A stretch of 64,000 nucleotides of DNA from Phenylobacterium sp. Its GTDB lineage: Bacteria; Pseudomonadota; Alphaproteobacteria; Caulobacterales; Caulobacteraceae. Shown piece after piece: positions 53,701 to 61,268 of the stretch (positions are counted from its first letter, which is position 1; each line of letters begins with the position of its first letter). Location of the stretch: the NCBI RefSeq assembly GCF_030651185.1, contig NZ_JAUSCJ010000031.1:1-64000 (forward strand). The letters run 5' to 3'. Below the pieces are notes generated by a model. That model had not been told where the DNA came from. It worked only from the letters and a program-made list of their open reading frames with translations, and ran no database searches. The translations under genes and the position numbers were made by a program.

Positions 53701-54031
53701 CCAGGGGATTGTCGCGAAATCTTTGATCCTGGCTCGCGTCCAACACGACCATGGCCTGATCCTGCCGAATGGCATGGTCACAGAACGCCACGTCTCGGCC
53801 CGTCTCTGAGACGTCCAGACCGATACAGGACTTGAACCACTGGCGATCGGTGTCCACCAGAGACACCAGCGCGACAGGGGCGTTGAAGGTCAGGGCCGCA
53901 AGTTGGGTGAGGCTGTCGAAGACCGCCTCAGGCGCGGTATCCAGAACTCTGAGGTTCTGCAGCGCCGCGATCCGCTCTAGCTCCTCGGACGTGTCCACAG
54001 CGGGCTCCAGAAGTTTGCAATCCGCGACCAA
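50759..54031 (-). CDS. hybrid sensor histidine kinase (GAF-PAS4-HisKA-HATPase-REC)
   Basis: 1090 aa soluble kinase. Domains by residue: GAF ~15-175 (RDVAFCDHAIRQD), four PAS/PAC repeats ~190-700 (each with the PAC pattern 'R.dG...W.e'), HisKA with phospho-His720 in FMANMSHEIRTPLTAILGF, HATPase ~825-945 (LIGNAVKFT, DTGAGM, GGTGLGLAI), and a C-terminal receiver with phospho-Asp1005 in ILLDLRMPG. No transmembrane segment, so it senses a cytoplasmic signal. The GAF type with DHAIRQ is common to redox/light-associated kinases, but no chromophore Cys is evident. Followed by a broken response regulator gene. Confidence 0.93.
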   Translation of the reverse strand: MVADCKLLEPAVDTSEELERIAALQNLRVLDTAPEAVFDSLTQLAALTFNAPVALVSLVDTDRQWFKSCIGLDVSETGRDVAFCDHAIRQDQAMVVLDASQDQRFRDNPLVTGAPSIRFYAGAPLILPDGHRLGTLCVIDFAPRRSFSQAARAQLEAMAASVTQALLMRRDISTFQRLERERSNQQQLLNQAEEMAGVGHWSWDAASDVTTWSRALYEIHGCDPAEPPPGLEGVLALYAPEDAAKLAALVERAVATGESYALQARILRPDGRERLVSARGAPAMNADGSVAALFGTFVDVTDLKLADQRLRQNEARLQFLTDHAADLIFRVEPGRGILWVSPNCARYGYQPDDLIGLRAAELVHPDDLPSVQMVTAARLAGLPDPEGADYRYRVRRKDGGWTWMETSPTVIRDVNGRAVEVVSVMRDITDRMEMEIALAASEARYRLMATRASDIIACYGVDEKFTFLSPAIEKVLGYTPEELLGRAATELIHQDDARQVRKAFTAYLAAGPDAPPLQYGYRAIRKDGATIWMEAHARAIYDADTGRLIEFQDTLRDVTKRKTVESALAESEMRHSVIGEYATDIISRSSLSGRLLYASPSITQVTGFTAQELSQHKPAFLQQIHPDDLEPSLAHVRRVISGEICSGRLSYRFQRKDGEWIWLECNPTLVRDAEGKPSEILDVIRDVSAQRQIEADLLSARDAAEGAARIKSDFMANMSHEIRTPLTAILGFTRLLTARKDLAPEASAQLGRVATASDALLSIVNDVLDFSKLEAGHTEIKPRPVSPRGVLHDALTMFSPLANSKGLSLSFSADGLPDTVRLDPDRIRQVLLNLIGNAVKFTSTGGVRLVATYDQASEQLAVAVEDTGAGMSDEQCERLFKRFSQVDGSSTRQHGGTGLGLAICKGLIEAMGGEIGVDSRPGQGSTFHFKIAAPEAAIVEPCVAETNAAEAAEGLRVLVVDDNAVNRELVNALVSRLGVEVLEAADGPSAIEAASITPVDIILLDLRMPGMSGPETLARIRQTDGPNQNIPILAFTADDDLARLGPDHGFDGLVRKPIGATELFDALQRGLASFETSREPVDRALSLDAS

Positions 54032-54498
54032 GGCGGTGCGGGGCTTTCGGTCGGGTTAATTCGGAGGCGCTCGGGACCAACTGCGACAAATCGACCCGAA
54101 AAGACGGACAGAGCTGCTCCGCCATTCGGGAGGCCATTGGCTCTCACTGCGGATCCATGGGGCCGCCTAACCTCGTGGATCTCTATCAAGGTGTCAGGGT
54201 GCGTGCCCGGAAGATGGTCGCGACGGCGCCGGTTGAAACTTGGGAAGACCAGCGGCGTCCTAACTTCGGCTTCTGGCTCAGACAGACATTGACCGAGGTC
54301 AGTTCGGACCTCCGTTCCCCACCCATCTCTGACCTTCCCAGGGTCAGCTTGGCGGTCGCCGCCGCCATCTCCGCGGCGTCGCTCGCCTGCAGTTTGGCAG
54401 TACAGGTCCTAGCCGGCCAGCAGGGCCCTGGCCTTCGCCGCCGCCCGAACCTTATCCCTGGCGGCCCGTTCTCAACGGTTCACGCCTCCAGGACCGCC
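54032..54498. other. 467-bp divergent intergenic region
   Basis: Between the kinase and the mechanosensitive channel. Frames here are open in places but show no family. It should carry both promoters; I see no clear operator. Confidence 0.5.
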
Positions 54499-55401
54499 AT
54501 GATCCCCCTTCTCGCCGACACCACCGCCCAGCTCCTCAACCCCATCAGTTCGGCCCTCTCGGGGGACCCGGTGGTGCTGCGGGGCATGGCCGCGACGCTG
54601 GCGGCCTTCTCGGTGCGGATCGTGGTGGCGATCCTCATCCTGATCCTGACCCTCTGGGCGGCCAACCGCCTGGCCGGCCTGGCGGAGCGGGCCGTACAGC
54701 GGGTGCGCCGCAAGTCGCCGCCCGACCGCACCCTGGGCGCCTTCGTCTCGGGCCTGGTGAAATACCTGGTGGTGGCGATCGGCCTGATCGCGGCTCTGCA
54801 GCAGCTGGGGGTGCAGACCACCTCGGTCATCGCCGTGCTTGGCGCGGCCTCGCTGGCCGTCGGCCTGGCCCTGCAAGGCACGCTCAGCAACGTCGCGGCC
54901 GGGGTGATGATCCTGCTGCAGCGTCCCTATCGCGCCGGCGACCGGGTCGAGCTCAACGGTCGCCAGGGGGTCGTCACCGGCATGGACCTGTTCAACACCA
55001 AGCTGGAGGATTTCGACGGCCTCACCCTCTACCTGCCCAACGGCAAGGTGTTCGGGGACATGATCGTCAACCTCTCCCAGGCCGGGCGGCGGCGCATCTC
55101 CCTGACCTTCGGGATCAGCTACGACGATGACCTGGACTTGGCCCTGGCCCTGCTCGTCGAGATCGCCCGGGCCGATCCCCGCGTGCTGGCCGATCCCCCG
55201 CCCTGGTCCAGGGTCACCGAGCTCGCCGACAGCGCCGTCAAGGTCACCTTGAGGTGCTGGAGCACGCCGGACGACTGGATGAACCTCGGATACGACCTGG
55301 TGAAACAGGTCAAGGAGGCCTTCGAGGCCAAGGGGCTCAGCTTCCCCTATCCGCATCAGGTCCAGGTCGAGCGCGAGCCGCGGGTCGATCCTGCGAGCTA
55401 G
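54499..55401 (+). CDS. mscS: small-conductance mechanosensitive channel MscS family
   Basis: 300 aa. Three N-terminal helices (VRIVVAILILILTLWAANRLAGLA, FVSGLVKYLVVAIGLIAALQQLG), then the pore helix TM3 VIAVLGAASLAVGLALQGTLSNVAAGVMILLQRPYRAGDRVEL with its Gly/Ala pattern, the beta domain with YLPNGKVFGDMIVNLSQ, and the C-terminal alpha/beta domain. Opens under membrane tension to release osmolytes. ATG at 54499 with AGGA 5 nt upstream; longer frames to 54157 are not conserved. Confidence 0.94.
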   Translation: MIPLLADTTAQLLNPISSALSGDPVVLRGMAATLAAFSVRIVVAILILILTLWAANRLAGLAERAVQRVRRKSPPDRTLGAFVSGLVKYLVVAIGLIAALQQLGVQTTSVIAVLGAASLAVGLALQGTLSNVAAGVMILLQRPYRAGDRVELNGRQGVVTGMDLFNTKLEDFDGLTLYLPNGKVFGDMIVNLSQAGRRRISLTFGISYDDDLDLALALLVEIARADPRVLADPPPWSRVTELADSAVKVTLRCWSTPDDWMNLGYDLVKQVKEAFEAKGLSFPYPHQVQVEREPRVDPAS

Positions 55402-56018
55402 GTCTCGGCCTTGGCGGCGGCTTCCCATTCCCGGAAGTCCGGGGTGGCCAGGATCGTGTCGACATAGGCGCCCGCCGCGCCCACCGGCCTGATCCCATAG
55501 GTGCGGAAGCGGCTGGCGACCGGCGCGTAGAAGGCGTCGGCGATCGACCAGTCCCCCAGCAGGAAGGGGCCACCAAACCTTCCCAGCAGCTCGTTCCACA
55601 GCTCGGTGATGCGGGCGACGTTCTTGAGCGCCGCCTCGGAGAGCTCGGCCTGGTGCGGCGGAATCTCCAGCGACATGCTGCATTCCTGGCGCAGGGCCTG
55701 GAAGCCTGCGTGCATCTCGGCGGCCGCCGAGCGGCCTAGGGCGCGGGCGATCGCGTCGTCGGGCCACAGCTTGGCGGCGGGGAATTTCTCGGCCAGGTAC
55801 TCGCAGATGGCCAGCGAGTCCCAGACCACCAGGTCGCCGTCCTTCAGGGCCGGCACCAGGCCTGACCTGGAGACCGGGCGGATCGCCTCATAGGTCGCGT
55901 TGTTTTCCTGGCGCAGCGGAATCAGGGTCTCGGTGAAGGGGGCGCCGGTGCGCTTGATCGCCAGCCAGGGCCGCAGCGACCAGCTTGACCAATTCCGCGT
56001 TCCAATCAGCAGTTCCAT
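55398..56018 (-). CDS. glutathione S-transferase family protein
   Basis: 206 aa. The thioredoxin-like N-domain has LLIGTRNWSSWSLRPWLAIKRTGAPF (catalytic Ser in the WSSWS segment), then SGLVPALKDGDLVVWDSLAICEYLAEKFP with the cis-Pro and the glutathione-binding D-S. The all-helical C-domain includes FLLGDWSIADAFYAPVASRF. Cytoplasmic detoxification or reductase role. Convergent with mscS, 4-nt overlap. Confidence 0.92.
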   Translation of the reverse strand: MELLIGTRNWSSWSLRPWLAIKRTGAPFTETLIPLRQENNATYEAIRPVSRSGLVPALKDGDLVVWDSLAICEYLAEKFPAAKLWPDDAIARALGRSAAAEMHAGFQALRQECSMSLEIPPHQAELSEAALKNVARITELWNELLGRFGGPFLLGDWSIADAFYAPVASRFRTYGIRPVGAAGAYVDTILATPDFREWEAAAKAET

Positions 56019-56119
56019 CGCTCAAAATCCTTCGCCCAAATCGCGCAGCAGCTATTGGCTTGGGAGGGCGGGCGCCGTCTAGTGTCTCCAAACTTTAGAA
56101 AATTTGAGGAAACCCCATC

Positions 56120-57493
56120 ATGACCGAGGCATCCGCCCCGGCCCCCCTCGGCGCCAGCATTTCCGACGGCACGAGCCCCGCCGTCCCCCTGGTCTCCGAC
56201 GCCTACCGCCGCTACGCCCTGGTGATCCTGCTGGCGGTCTACACCCTGAATTTCCTGGACCGGCAGATCGTCACGATCCTCGCCGAGCCGATCAAGAACG
56301 ACCTGGGGCTCGCCGACTGGCAGCTGGGCCTGATGACCGGCCTGGCCTTCGCGCTGTTCTATACGGTGCTCGGTCTGCCCATCGCCCGCCTGGCGGAAAG
56401 CTTCAACCGGGTCTGGATCATCGGCGGCTCGTTGGCCGTCTGGTCGGGCTTCACCGTGCTGTGCGGCCAGGCGTCAAGCTTCGGCCAACTGATCGGCGCC
56501 CGCATCGGGGTCGGGATCGGCGAGGCGGGCTGCACGCCGACCGCCCACTCCCTGATCGCCGACTACGCGCCCAAGGAAAAGCGCGCCTCGGCCCTGGCCT
56601 TCTTCTCCATCGGCACGCCGCTGGGGGGCCTGCTGGGCCTGGCCATGGGCGGGCTGATCGCCGACGCCTACGGCTGGCGCACCGCCTTCCTGCTGGCCGG
56701 CGTTCCCGGCCTGCTGTTCACCGTGGTGGTCTTCCTGACCCTCAAGGAGCCCCGCAAGGCCATGAGCGCGGCCGCCGCCGCGGCCCACGCGCCGGGCAAG
56801 GGCCACTTCGCCGCCACCCTGAAGTACCTGCGCGGCAAGCCGGTCTTCTGGTTCATCGCCTTCGGCGCCGCCGTGAAGGCCTTCATCGGCTACGGCCACG
56901 CCCCCTTCACCGCCTCCTTCTTCCTGCGCAACCACGCTGAGGAAGTGGCCCAGATGGCCGACCGGTTCGGCCTGGGTTCGGTGGGCTTCCTGGGCCTGGC
57001 GCTGGGCCTGATGGGCGGCACGGCGGGGATCATCTCCTCCTGGGCCGGCGGCGCGATCGCCGACTGGGCCGCCAAGCGTGACATCCGCGCCTATATGAGC
57101 GTCCCGGCCGTCGCCTCACTGATCTCGCCCTTCATCTACGCCACCGCCATCCTGCTGCCCTCGGCCTTCTGGGCCCTCTGGCTGCTGATCCTGCCGGGCC
57201 TGCTGGGCTCGCTCTGGTACGGGCCGGTCTATTCCAGCGCCCAGAGCCTGGTGCCGCCGCAGATGCGCGCCACCTCGGCCTCGATCCTGCTGTTCATCAT
57301 CAACCTGGTGGGCCTGGGCCTGGGACCGCTGTTCGTCGGCATCCTCTCCGACGTCCTGGCCAACGGGCCGATGCAGCTCGGCTCGGCCGAGGGCGTGCGT
57401 TGGGCGCTGATCTTCTCGGCCTTCCTCGGCGTCGTGGCCACGGCCCTGTTCTGGATCGCGCGCCGCACCATCCGCGAGGAAATCGTTTCCTGA
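56120..57493 (+). CDS. MFS transporter (Spinster-type)
   Basis: 457 aa, 12 transmembrane helices. LVILLAVYTLNFLDRQIVTILAEPIKNDLGLADWQLGLMTGLAFALFYTVLGLPIARLAESFNR contains the MFS motif A region (G.p.aRlaes.nR). The FLDRQI start and the 12-TM layout match alphaproteobacterial Spinster-like transporters. Substrate unknown. GAGGAAA precedes the ATG. Its TGA overlaps the CTG start of the ATP-grasp gene. Confidence 0.92.
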   Translation: MTEASAPAPLGASISDGTSPAVPLVSDAYRRYALVILLAVYTLNFLDRQIVTILAEPIKNDLGLADWQLGLMTGLAFALFYTVLGLPIARLAESFNRVWIIGGSLAVWSGFTVLCGQASSFGQLIGARIGVGIGEAGCTPTAHSLIADYAPKEKRASALAFFSIGTPLGGLLGLAMGGLIADAYGWRTAFLLAGVPGLLFTVVVFLTLKEPRKAMSAAAAAAHAPGKGHFAATLKYLRGKPVFWFIAFGAAVKAFIGYGHAPFTASFFLRNHAEEVAQMADRFGLGSVGFLGLALGLMGGTAGIISSWAGGAIADWAAKRDIRAYMSVPAVASLISPFIYATAILLPSAFWALWLLILPGLLGSLWYGPVYSSAQSLVPPQMRATSASILLFIINLVGLGLGPLFVGILSDVLANGPMQLGSAEGVRWALIFSAFLGVVATALFWIARRTIREEIVS

Positions 57494-58350
57494 AGCGGAT
57501 CGCCTATCTGGCCTGCGCCGAGTGCCTCACCACGGCGCAGACGCGCAGGCCGGACGCCTATGAGCACGACCGCGAGTTGGCCGCCCTGACGCCGGCCTTC
57601 CAGGCGCGGGGCTGGTCGCTGTCGGAGGCCGACTGGCGGGTCTGTGATCCCGCCCAGTTCGACCTGCTGCTGATCCGCACCACCTGGGACTATGTGGATC
57701 ACCAGGCGGAGTTCCTGGCCTTCCTGGACCGGGCCAGCCGCCTCGCGCCCGTGGCCAACGATCCGGCCCTGGTCCGCTGGAACCTGTCGAAGAGGTACCT
57801 GGAGGAGCTCGGGTTCAAAGGCCTGCGAGTGATCCCGAGCCTGTTCGTGGAGTCACCGGTCTCCGCAGCCGACGCCTTCACCGCGCTCGCCGCCGATGAG
57901 ATCGTCGTAAAGCCCGTGGTGGGCGGCGGCGGGTTTGGCCAGACGCGCCTGACCCGCGCGCAGGCCGCTGACGTCGTCCTCCAGCCCGGCCAGTTCGTCC
58001 AGCCGTTGATCCCTGAGATCATGACCGAGGGCGAGATCTCCCTCATCTTCGTGGACGGCGAATTCTCGCACGCGGTGCGCAAGCTGCCCCGGGGCGGCGA
58101 GTATCGCATCCAGGTCATCCATGGCGGCAGTGAGCACGCCTATGCGCCAAGCTCCGCCGAGATTGAGGTGGCCCAGGCCTTCGTGGCCGCCCTGCCCGTT
58201 CCGGCCCTGGCCTGCCGCGTCGACCTCCTGACAACCGCCCATGGCCCGCTGCTGATGGAGCTGGAAGCCATCGAGCCGCACCTGTTCCCGACCTATGGCG
58301 CGCAGCTGGGTGAGCGGATGGCGGAGGCTTGCGGGCGCCTGTTGGCCTAG
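57490..58350 (+). CDS. ATP-grasp domain protein, apparent CTG start
   Basis: 286 aa. It starts KRIAYLACAECLT, then LIRTTWDYVDHQAEFLAFLDRA, ANDPALVRWNLSKRYLEELG, DEIVVKPVVGGGGFGQTRL (ATP-grasp phosphate loop), PLIPEIMTEGEISLIFVDGEFSHAVRKLPRGGEYRIQ and LLMELEAIEPHLFPTYG, the RimK-like ATP-grasp pattern found in small-molecule ligases. The only start before the conserved N-terminus is CTG at 57490, overlapping the MFS stop (CTGA) with GAGGA 9 nt upstream. Coupling with a transporter suggests the product or substrate is exported or imported by it. Confidence 0.85.
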   Translation: MKRIAYLACAECLTTAQTRRPDAYEHDRELAALTPAFQARGWSLSEADWRVCDPAQFDLLLIRTTWDYVDHQAEFLAFLDRASRLAPVANDPALVRWNLSKRYLEELGFKGLRVIPSLFVESPVSAADAFTALAADEIVVKPVVGGGGFGQTRLTRAQAADVVLQPGQFVQPLIPEIMTEGEISLIFVDGEFSHAVRKLPRGGEYRIQVIHGGSEHAYAPSSAEIEVAQAFVAALPVPALACRVDLLTTAHGPLLMELEAIEPHLFPTYGAQLGERMAEACGRLLA

Positions 58351-58375
58351 GTCCCGGCGCGTGGTCTAGTCGGGC

Positions 58376-58732
58376 ATGTTCAAATCCATCCTCGCCGCCG
58401 CCCTCGCCCTGGTCATGGTCTCCTGCGCGCCCACGCCGCCGCCGCCGGTGACCGCCGCCGCAGGCCCCGATGTCGCGCGATGCACGGCCAAGGGCGGCAC
58501 GGTGCGCCCCGTCTGCCGCATGCAGAAGCCCGCCTGCGTCATCGCCTATGCCGACGCCGGCAAGACCTGCTCCGATAAGTCCGACTGCCAGGGCCGCTGC
58601 CTTTATCAGGGCGAGCCGCCCGCCGATCCGGCCGCCGCCGTCACCGGCCAGTGCCAGGCCACCTCAGACCCCTGCGGCTGTTTCACCACCGTGGTGAAGG
58701 GTCAGGTCGGCCCCGGAATGTGCGTCGACTGA
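58376..58732 (+). CDS. hypothetical Cys-rich lipoprotein
   Basis: 118 aa. MFKSILAAALALVMVSCAPTPPPP is a lipoprotein signal with the lipobox VMVSC. The mature part holds ten further Cys (RCTAKGG, VCRMQKPAC, TCSDKSDCQGRCLYQ, GQCQATSDPCGCFTT, MCVD), implying disulfides in the periplasm. I do not recognise a family. Its TGA overlaps the ATG of the SRAP gene (TGATG). Confidence 0.78.
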   Translation: MFKSILAAALALVMVSCAPTPPPPVTAAAGPDVARCTAKGGTVRPVCRMQKPACVIAYADAGKTCSDKSDCQGRCLYQGEPPADPAAAVTGQCQATSDPCGCFTTVVKGQVGPGMCVD

Positions 58733-59358
58733 TGTGCAACGAGTACGCGCGCAAGACGTCCCTGGACGAACTGCTCGCCACGTTCGCGAACGTCTTCGAC
58801 GACCCGCCGCTGTTTGCCTGGGAGAACGACCACACCCCCAACGACCTGTCGGGCAAGGCCAGCGTGAAGATCCGCGACACCGCCCCGATCTTCCGGCTGA
58901 CCGACGGCAAGCTGACAGCCTCGATGACCCCCTGGGCGTGGCCCGGACCGGGCGGCAAGCCGGTGTTCAACTTCAAGTCCGAGGGCCGCGACTTTTCCCA
59001 CAACGACCGGGTGCTGATCTTCGCCGACGCCTTCTTCGAGTACACCGCGCCGCAAGCTCCGAAGGTGAAGCTGAAGGACAAGCACCAGTTCACGATGGCC
59101 GGGCAGGACTGGTTCTGGATCGCCGGGATCGTCAAGGAGGGCTGCTTCTCGATGCTGACCGCCCGCCCGGGCCCCGACGTCGCCCCCTATCATGATCGCG
59201 GGATCATCCCGCTGGCCCCCCAGGCCGGCCTCGACTGGCTGACCCTGGCCCACCCGCAGATGGAGATCCTCGCGCCGCCCCCCGCCGGGGCGCTCAAGGT
59301 CGAGACCCTGCGCAAGGACGGGATCGAACGCGGCGGCGGGGACCTGTTCGCGCCGTAG
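58732..59358 (+). CDS. SOS response-associated peptidase (SRAP; YedK/HMCES family)
   Basis: 208 aa. The catalytic Cys2 follows the initiator Met (MCNEYARKTSLDEL), as needed for a DNA-protein crosslink with abasic sites. Also IFADAFFEYTAP (Glu), FWIAGIVKEGCFSMLTARPG and PYHDRGIIPLAPQAGLDWL (His). This variant has EYT instead of the usual 'EW' element. It shields abasic sites in single-stranded DNA. Coupled to the lipoprotein gene. Confidence 0.9.
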   Translation: MCNEYARKTSLDELLATFANVFDDPPLFAWENDHTPNDLSGKASVKIRDTAPIFRLTDGKLTASMTPWAWPGPGGKPVFNFKSEGRDFSHNDRVLIFADAFFEYTAPQAPKVKLKDKHQFTMAGQDWFWIAGIVKEGCFSMLTARPGPDVAPYHDRGIIPLAPQAGLDWLTLAHPQMEILAPPPAGALKVETLRKDGIERGGGDLFAP

Positions 59359-59407
59359 GGGCAATCCTGAACTCGCGCCCCACGGCGCTTCGCTGTACAT
59401 TTTTGGA

Positions 59408-59674
59408 ATGACCGCGCGCGAGCTCAAGAAGGAGAGTATCCAATTGCGGGTCACCGAATCCGCCAAGGATTTGATCCAGCGCGCCATGGCCGTGAGTGGT
59501 CTGACGGCCGGGGACCTGACCTATGAGGGCGCACGCAGGGTGTTAGACGAGCATGAACGGATGGTGCTGACCGGCGCCGATCGGAATGCTTTCCTCGACG
59601 CTGTGATGAGTCCGGCGCCGCCGACTGAGGAGCTGGTGGTGGCGCTCAAGCGCCATCGTGATCAATTGGGCTGA
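59408..59674 (+). CDS. DUF1778-family antitoxin (TacA-like), orphan
   Basis: 88 aa. KKESIQLRVTESAKDLIQRAMAVSGLTAGDLTYEGARRVLDEHERMVLTGADRNAFLDAVMSP is the ribbon-helix-helix plus toxin-binding tail of DUF1778 proteins, which normally precede a GNAT acetyltransferase toxin (TacT/AtaT). No GNAT gene follows; 131 bp later comes trxC. It may be a relic, or regulate in trans. Confidence 0.88.
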   Translation: MTARELKKESIQLRVTESAKDLIQRAMAVSGLTAGDLTYEGARRVLDEHERMVLTGADRNAFLDAVMSPAPPTEELVVALKRHRDQLG

Positions 59675-59805
59675 CGCTTTGCGTTTGCGATCCAGCCTCT
59701 CGGTCTGATGTACAATCGAGCAGACTTCCCAGGCGCTCAACTGTAGCGACCCGCTCAACAACGCCTATCTAAGGCCTTGCGTGTTTCGCACCGAAGGAGA
59801 CCGCC

Positions 59806-60249
59806 ATGTCCGTTCAGATCGTCTGTCCCCAATGCGACGCCACCAACCGCCTGCCGGCGGGGCGCGATCCCAGGGCCGGCAAGTGCGGGAAGTGTCATCA
59901 GGCCCTGTTCGACGGCCATCCCGTGGCCCTGACCACCGCGCGCTTCAAGAAGCATGTGGCGGGCAGCGGCATCCCGATCATCGTGGATTTCTGGGCGGCC
60001 TGGTGCGGCCCCTGCAAGGCCATGGCCCCCATCTTCGAGCGCGCCGCGGCCGAACTGGAGCCTCGCGCCCGTTTCGTGAAGATCGACGTGGACGCCGAAC
60101 CGCAGCTCTCGGCGCAGTATGGCATCAAGGGCATCCCGGCCCTGTTCGTCTTCCAGGACGGCAAGATCGTCGCCAACCAGGCGGGTCCCGCCGACATCAA
60201 CCTGCTGCGCCGCTGGGTGGAAACCTACGGGGCGAAGGCGGCGGCCTAG
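59806..60249 (+). CDS. trxC: thioredoxin TrxC (thioredoxin 2)
   Basis: 147 aa. N-terminal zinc finger CPQCDATNRLPAGRDPRAGKCGKCHQALFDG (two CxxC), then the thioredoxin fold with active site DFWAAWCGPCKAMAPIF and the cis-Pro segment GIKGIPALFVFQDGK. Oxidative-stress disulfide reductase. The TAG stop is the first three bases of a REP palindrome. Confidence 0.96.
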   Translation: MSVQIVCPQCDATNRLPAGRDPRAGKCGKCHQALFDGHPVALTTARFKKHVAGSGIPIIVDFWAAWCGPCKAMAPIFERAAAELEPRARFVKIDVDAEPQLSAQYGIKGIPALFVFQDGKIVANQAGPADINLLRRWVETYGAKAAA

Positions 60250-60298
60250 AGCATGTCAGGCGCAAGTGGGAAGCGGTTCGCCGCCCGGACATGCTCTA
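60247..60298. repeat. REP-type palindrome
   Basis: Perfect inverted repeat TAGAGCATGTC/GACATGCTCTA (11-bp arms, 30-nt spacer) overlapping the trxC stop codon. Matches the TAGAGCATG...CATGCTCTA family common in alphaproteobacteria. See also 46018-46058. Confidence 0.8.
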
Positions 60299-60310
60299 GA
60301 TTCAAGAAGA

Positions 60311-60362
60311 TAGACCCATTTTATCCGATCAGGTTGTTTCAACCTGATCCGGAAAGGGTCTA
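60311..60362. terminator. nested stem-loop, probable bidirectional terminator
   Basis: Inner hairpin GATCAGGTTG-TTT-CAACCTGATC (60327-60349) inside an outer pair TAGACCC/GGGTCTA (60311-60317, 60356-60362). It lies between the convergent trxC and Hpt genes. No long U run, so factor-independent termination is plausible but not proven; it may also be part of the REP unit. Confidence 0.6.
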
Positions 60363-60367
60363 GGGCG

Positions 60368-60817
60368 TCAGGCCCTTTCCATCAACTGCCGGAGATCGCC
60401 CTCCAGCTGGGCCACCAGCTTGCGGCCGAACGCGTCCGCCTGACTTCTGACCTTCTTGCTGGCCAGGGTGCGGATCGCGTCGATGTGGTCGTCGATCAGC
60501 GGCAGGCGCGATTCGAAGGGCAGGTTGTCGTCGTCGATCAGCACGCAGAGGCCTGCGGCCAGCTGGTGGATCAGGGGATAGCCAAAGGTGGGGGCCAGGC
60601 CCTTCATGTCGTGGGCGCGCATATAGAGGACGCTGACGGCCTCGATGCCGTAGCCGTCGCGGGGCAAGGCTTCACGGGCGGCGTCCAGCTTGACCACTTC
60701 CTCGTGCATCCAGCCGTCGAAATTGTCGGACAGCGCCTGAACGGCCGCCTGCGCCTTGGCCACGCTTCCCAGGGCCAGGGACAGTGATTTCCGTGATGAG
60801 GCCGCGTTTCCCGCCAT
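60368..60817 (-). CDS. Hpt-domain (histidine phosphotransfer) protein
   Basis: 149 aa helical protein. VLYMRAHDMKGLAPTFGYPLIHQLAAGLC contains the phosphotransfer His in the HxxKG(L) motif, flanked by helices as in Hpt domains; the N-terminal half (LALGSVAKAQAAVQALSDNFDGW) is extra. It should relay phosphate between a hybrid kinase and a response regulator. ATG at 60817 has GGAGG six bases upstream, better than 60877. Whether it serves the kinase at 50.8-54 kb is unknown. Confidence 0.85.
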   Translation of the reverse strand: MAGNAASSRKSLSLALGSVAKAQAAVQALSDNFDGWMHEEVVKLDAAREALPRDGYGIEAVSVLYMRAHDMKGLAPTFGYPLIHQLAAGLCVLIDDDNLPFESRLPLIDDHIDAIRTLASKKVRSQADAFGRKLVAQLEGDLRQLMERA

Positions 60818-60886
60818 TATTTCCTCCGCTGCGTGATCACCTTGTAACCAGCGAGAGACGAACAAACGGTTATGCACATTCTGGGT

Positions 60887-61246
60887 TTAGGGGCTCGGCG
60901 TCGCGGTCCCCGACTGGATGCGGCTGAGATAGTCGATCACGGCGGTGACGTCGTCGGTATCGAACCTGAACTCCGGCATCTGGGGGTGCCCCACCATGAT
61001 GCCTTCGGCCAAGGCCTCTCCCAGGCTCTCGACGGGATACCTCTTGTGCAGCTCGCGGAACGGCGGCGCGGCGGGCTCGGAACTGGCGCCGACCGGCTCC
61101 AGCGAGTGGCACCGGCTGCAATGCTTCAGCGCCAGGTCCCGCCCCCGGTCGGCCGAGGCGTCGGTGGCCGCGTCCTGCGCCGAGGCCTGGGCGGCGATCA
61201 GGCCACCGCCCAGCAGGGCTGCGAAGATCAGGAGGGTTCGGGCCAT
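60887..61246 (-). CDS. c-type cytochrome, class I
   Basis: 119 aa. Signal peptide MARTLLIFAALLGGGLIAAQASA, heme motif CSRCH in DLALKHCSRCHSLEPVG, and the axial Met in HPQMPEF. A soluble periplasmic mono-heme electron carrier. Next to the DUF983 gene, 22 nt upstream. Confidence 0.92.
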   Translation of the reverse strand: MARTLLIFAALLGGGLIAAQASAQDAATDASADRGRDLALKHCSRCHSLEPVGASSEPAAPPFRELHKRYPVESLGEALAEGIMVGHPQMPEFRFDTDDVTAVIDYLSRIQSGTATPSP

Positions 61247-61268
61247 GTGGTCTCCAGCCCGGCGGTGG

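Noticed and set aside
54472..55767. 431-codon minus-strand frame across mscS and the GST gene
   Set aside because: Antisense of two well-recognised genes.
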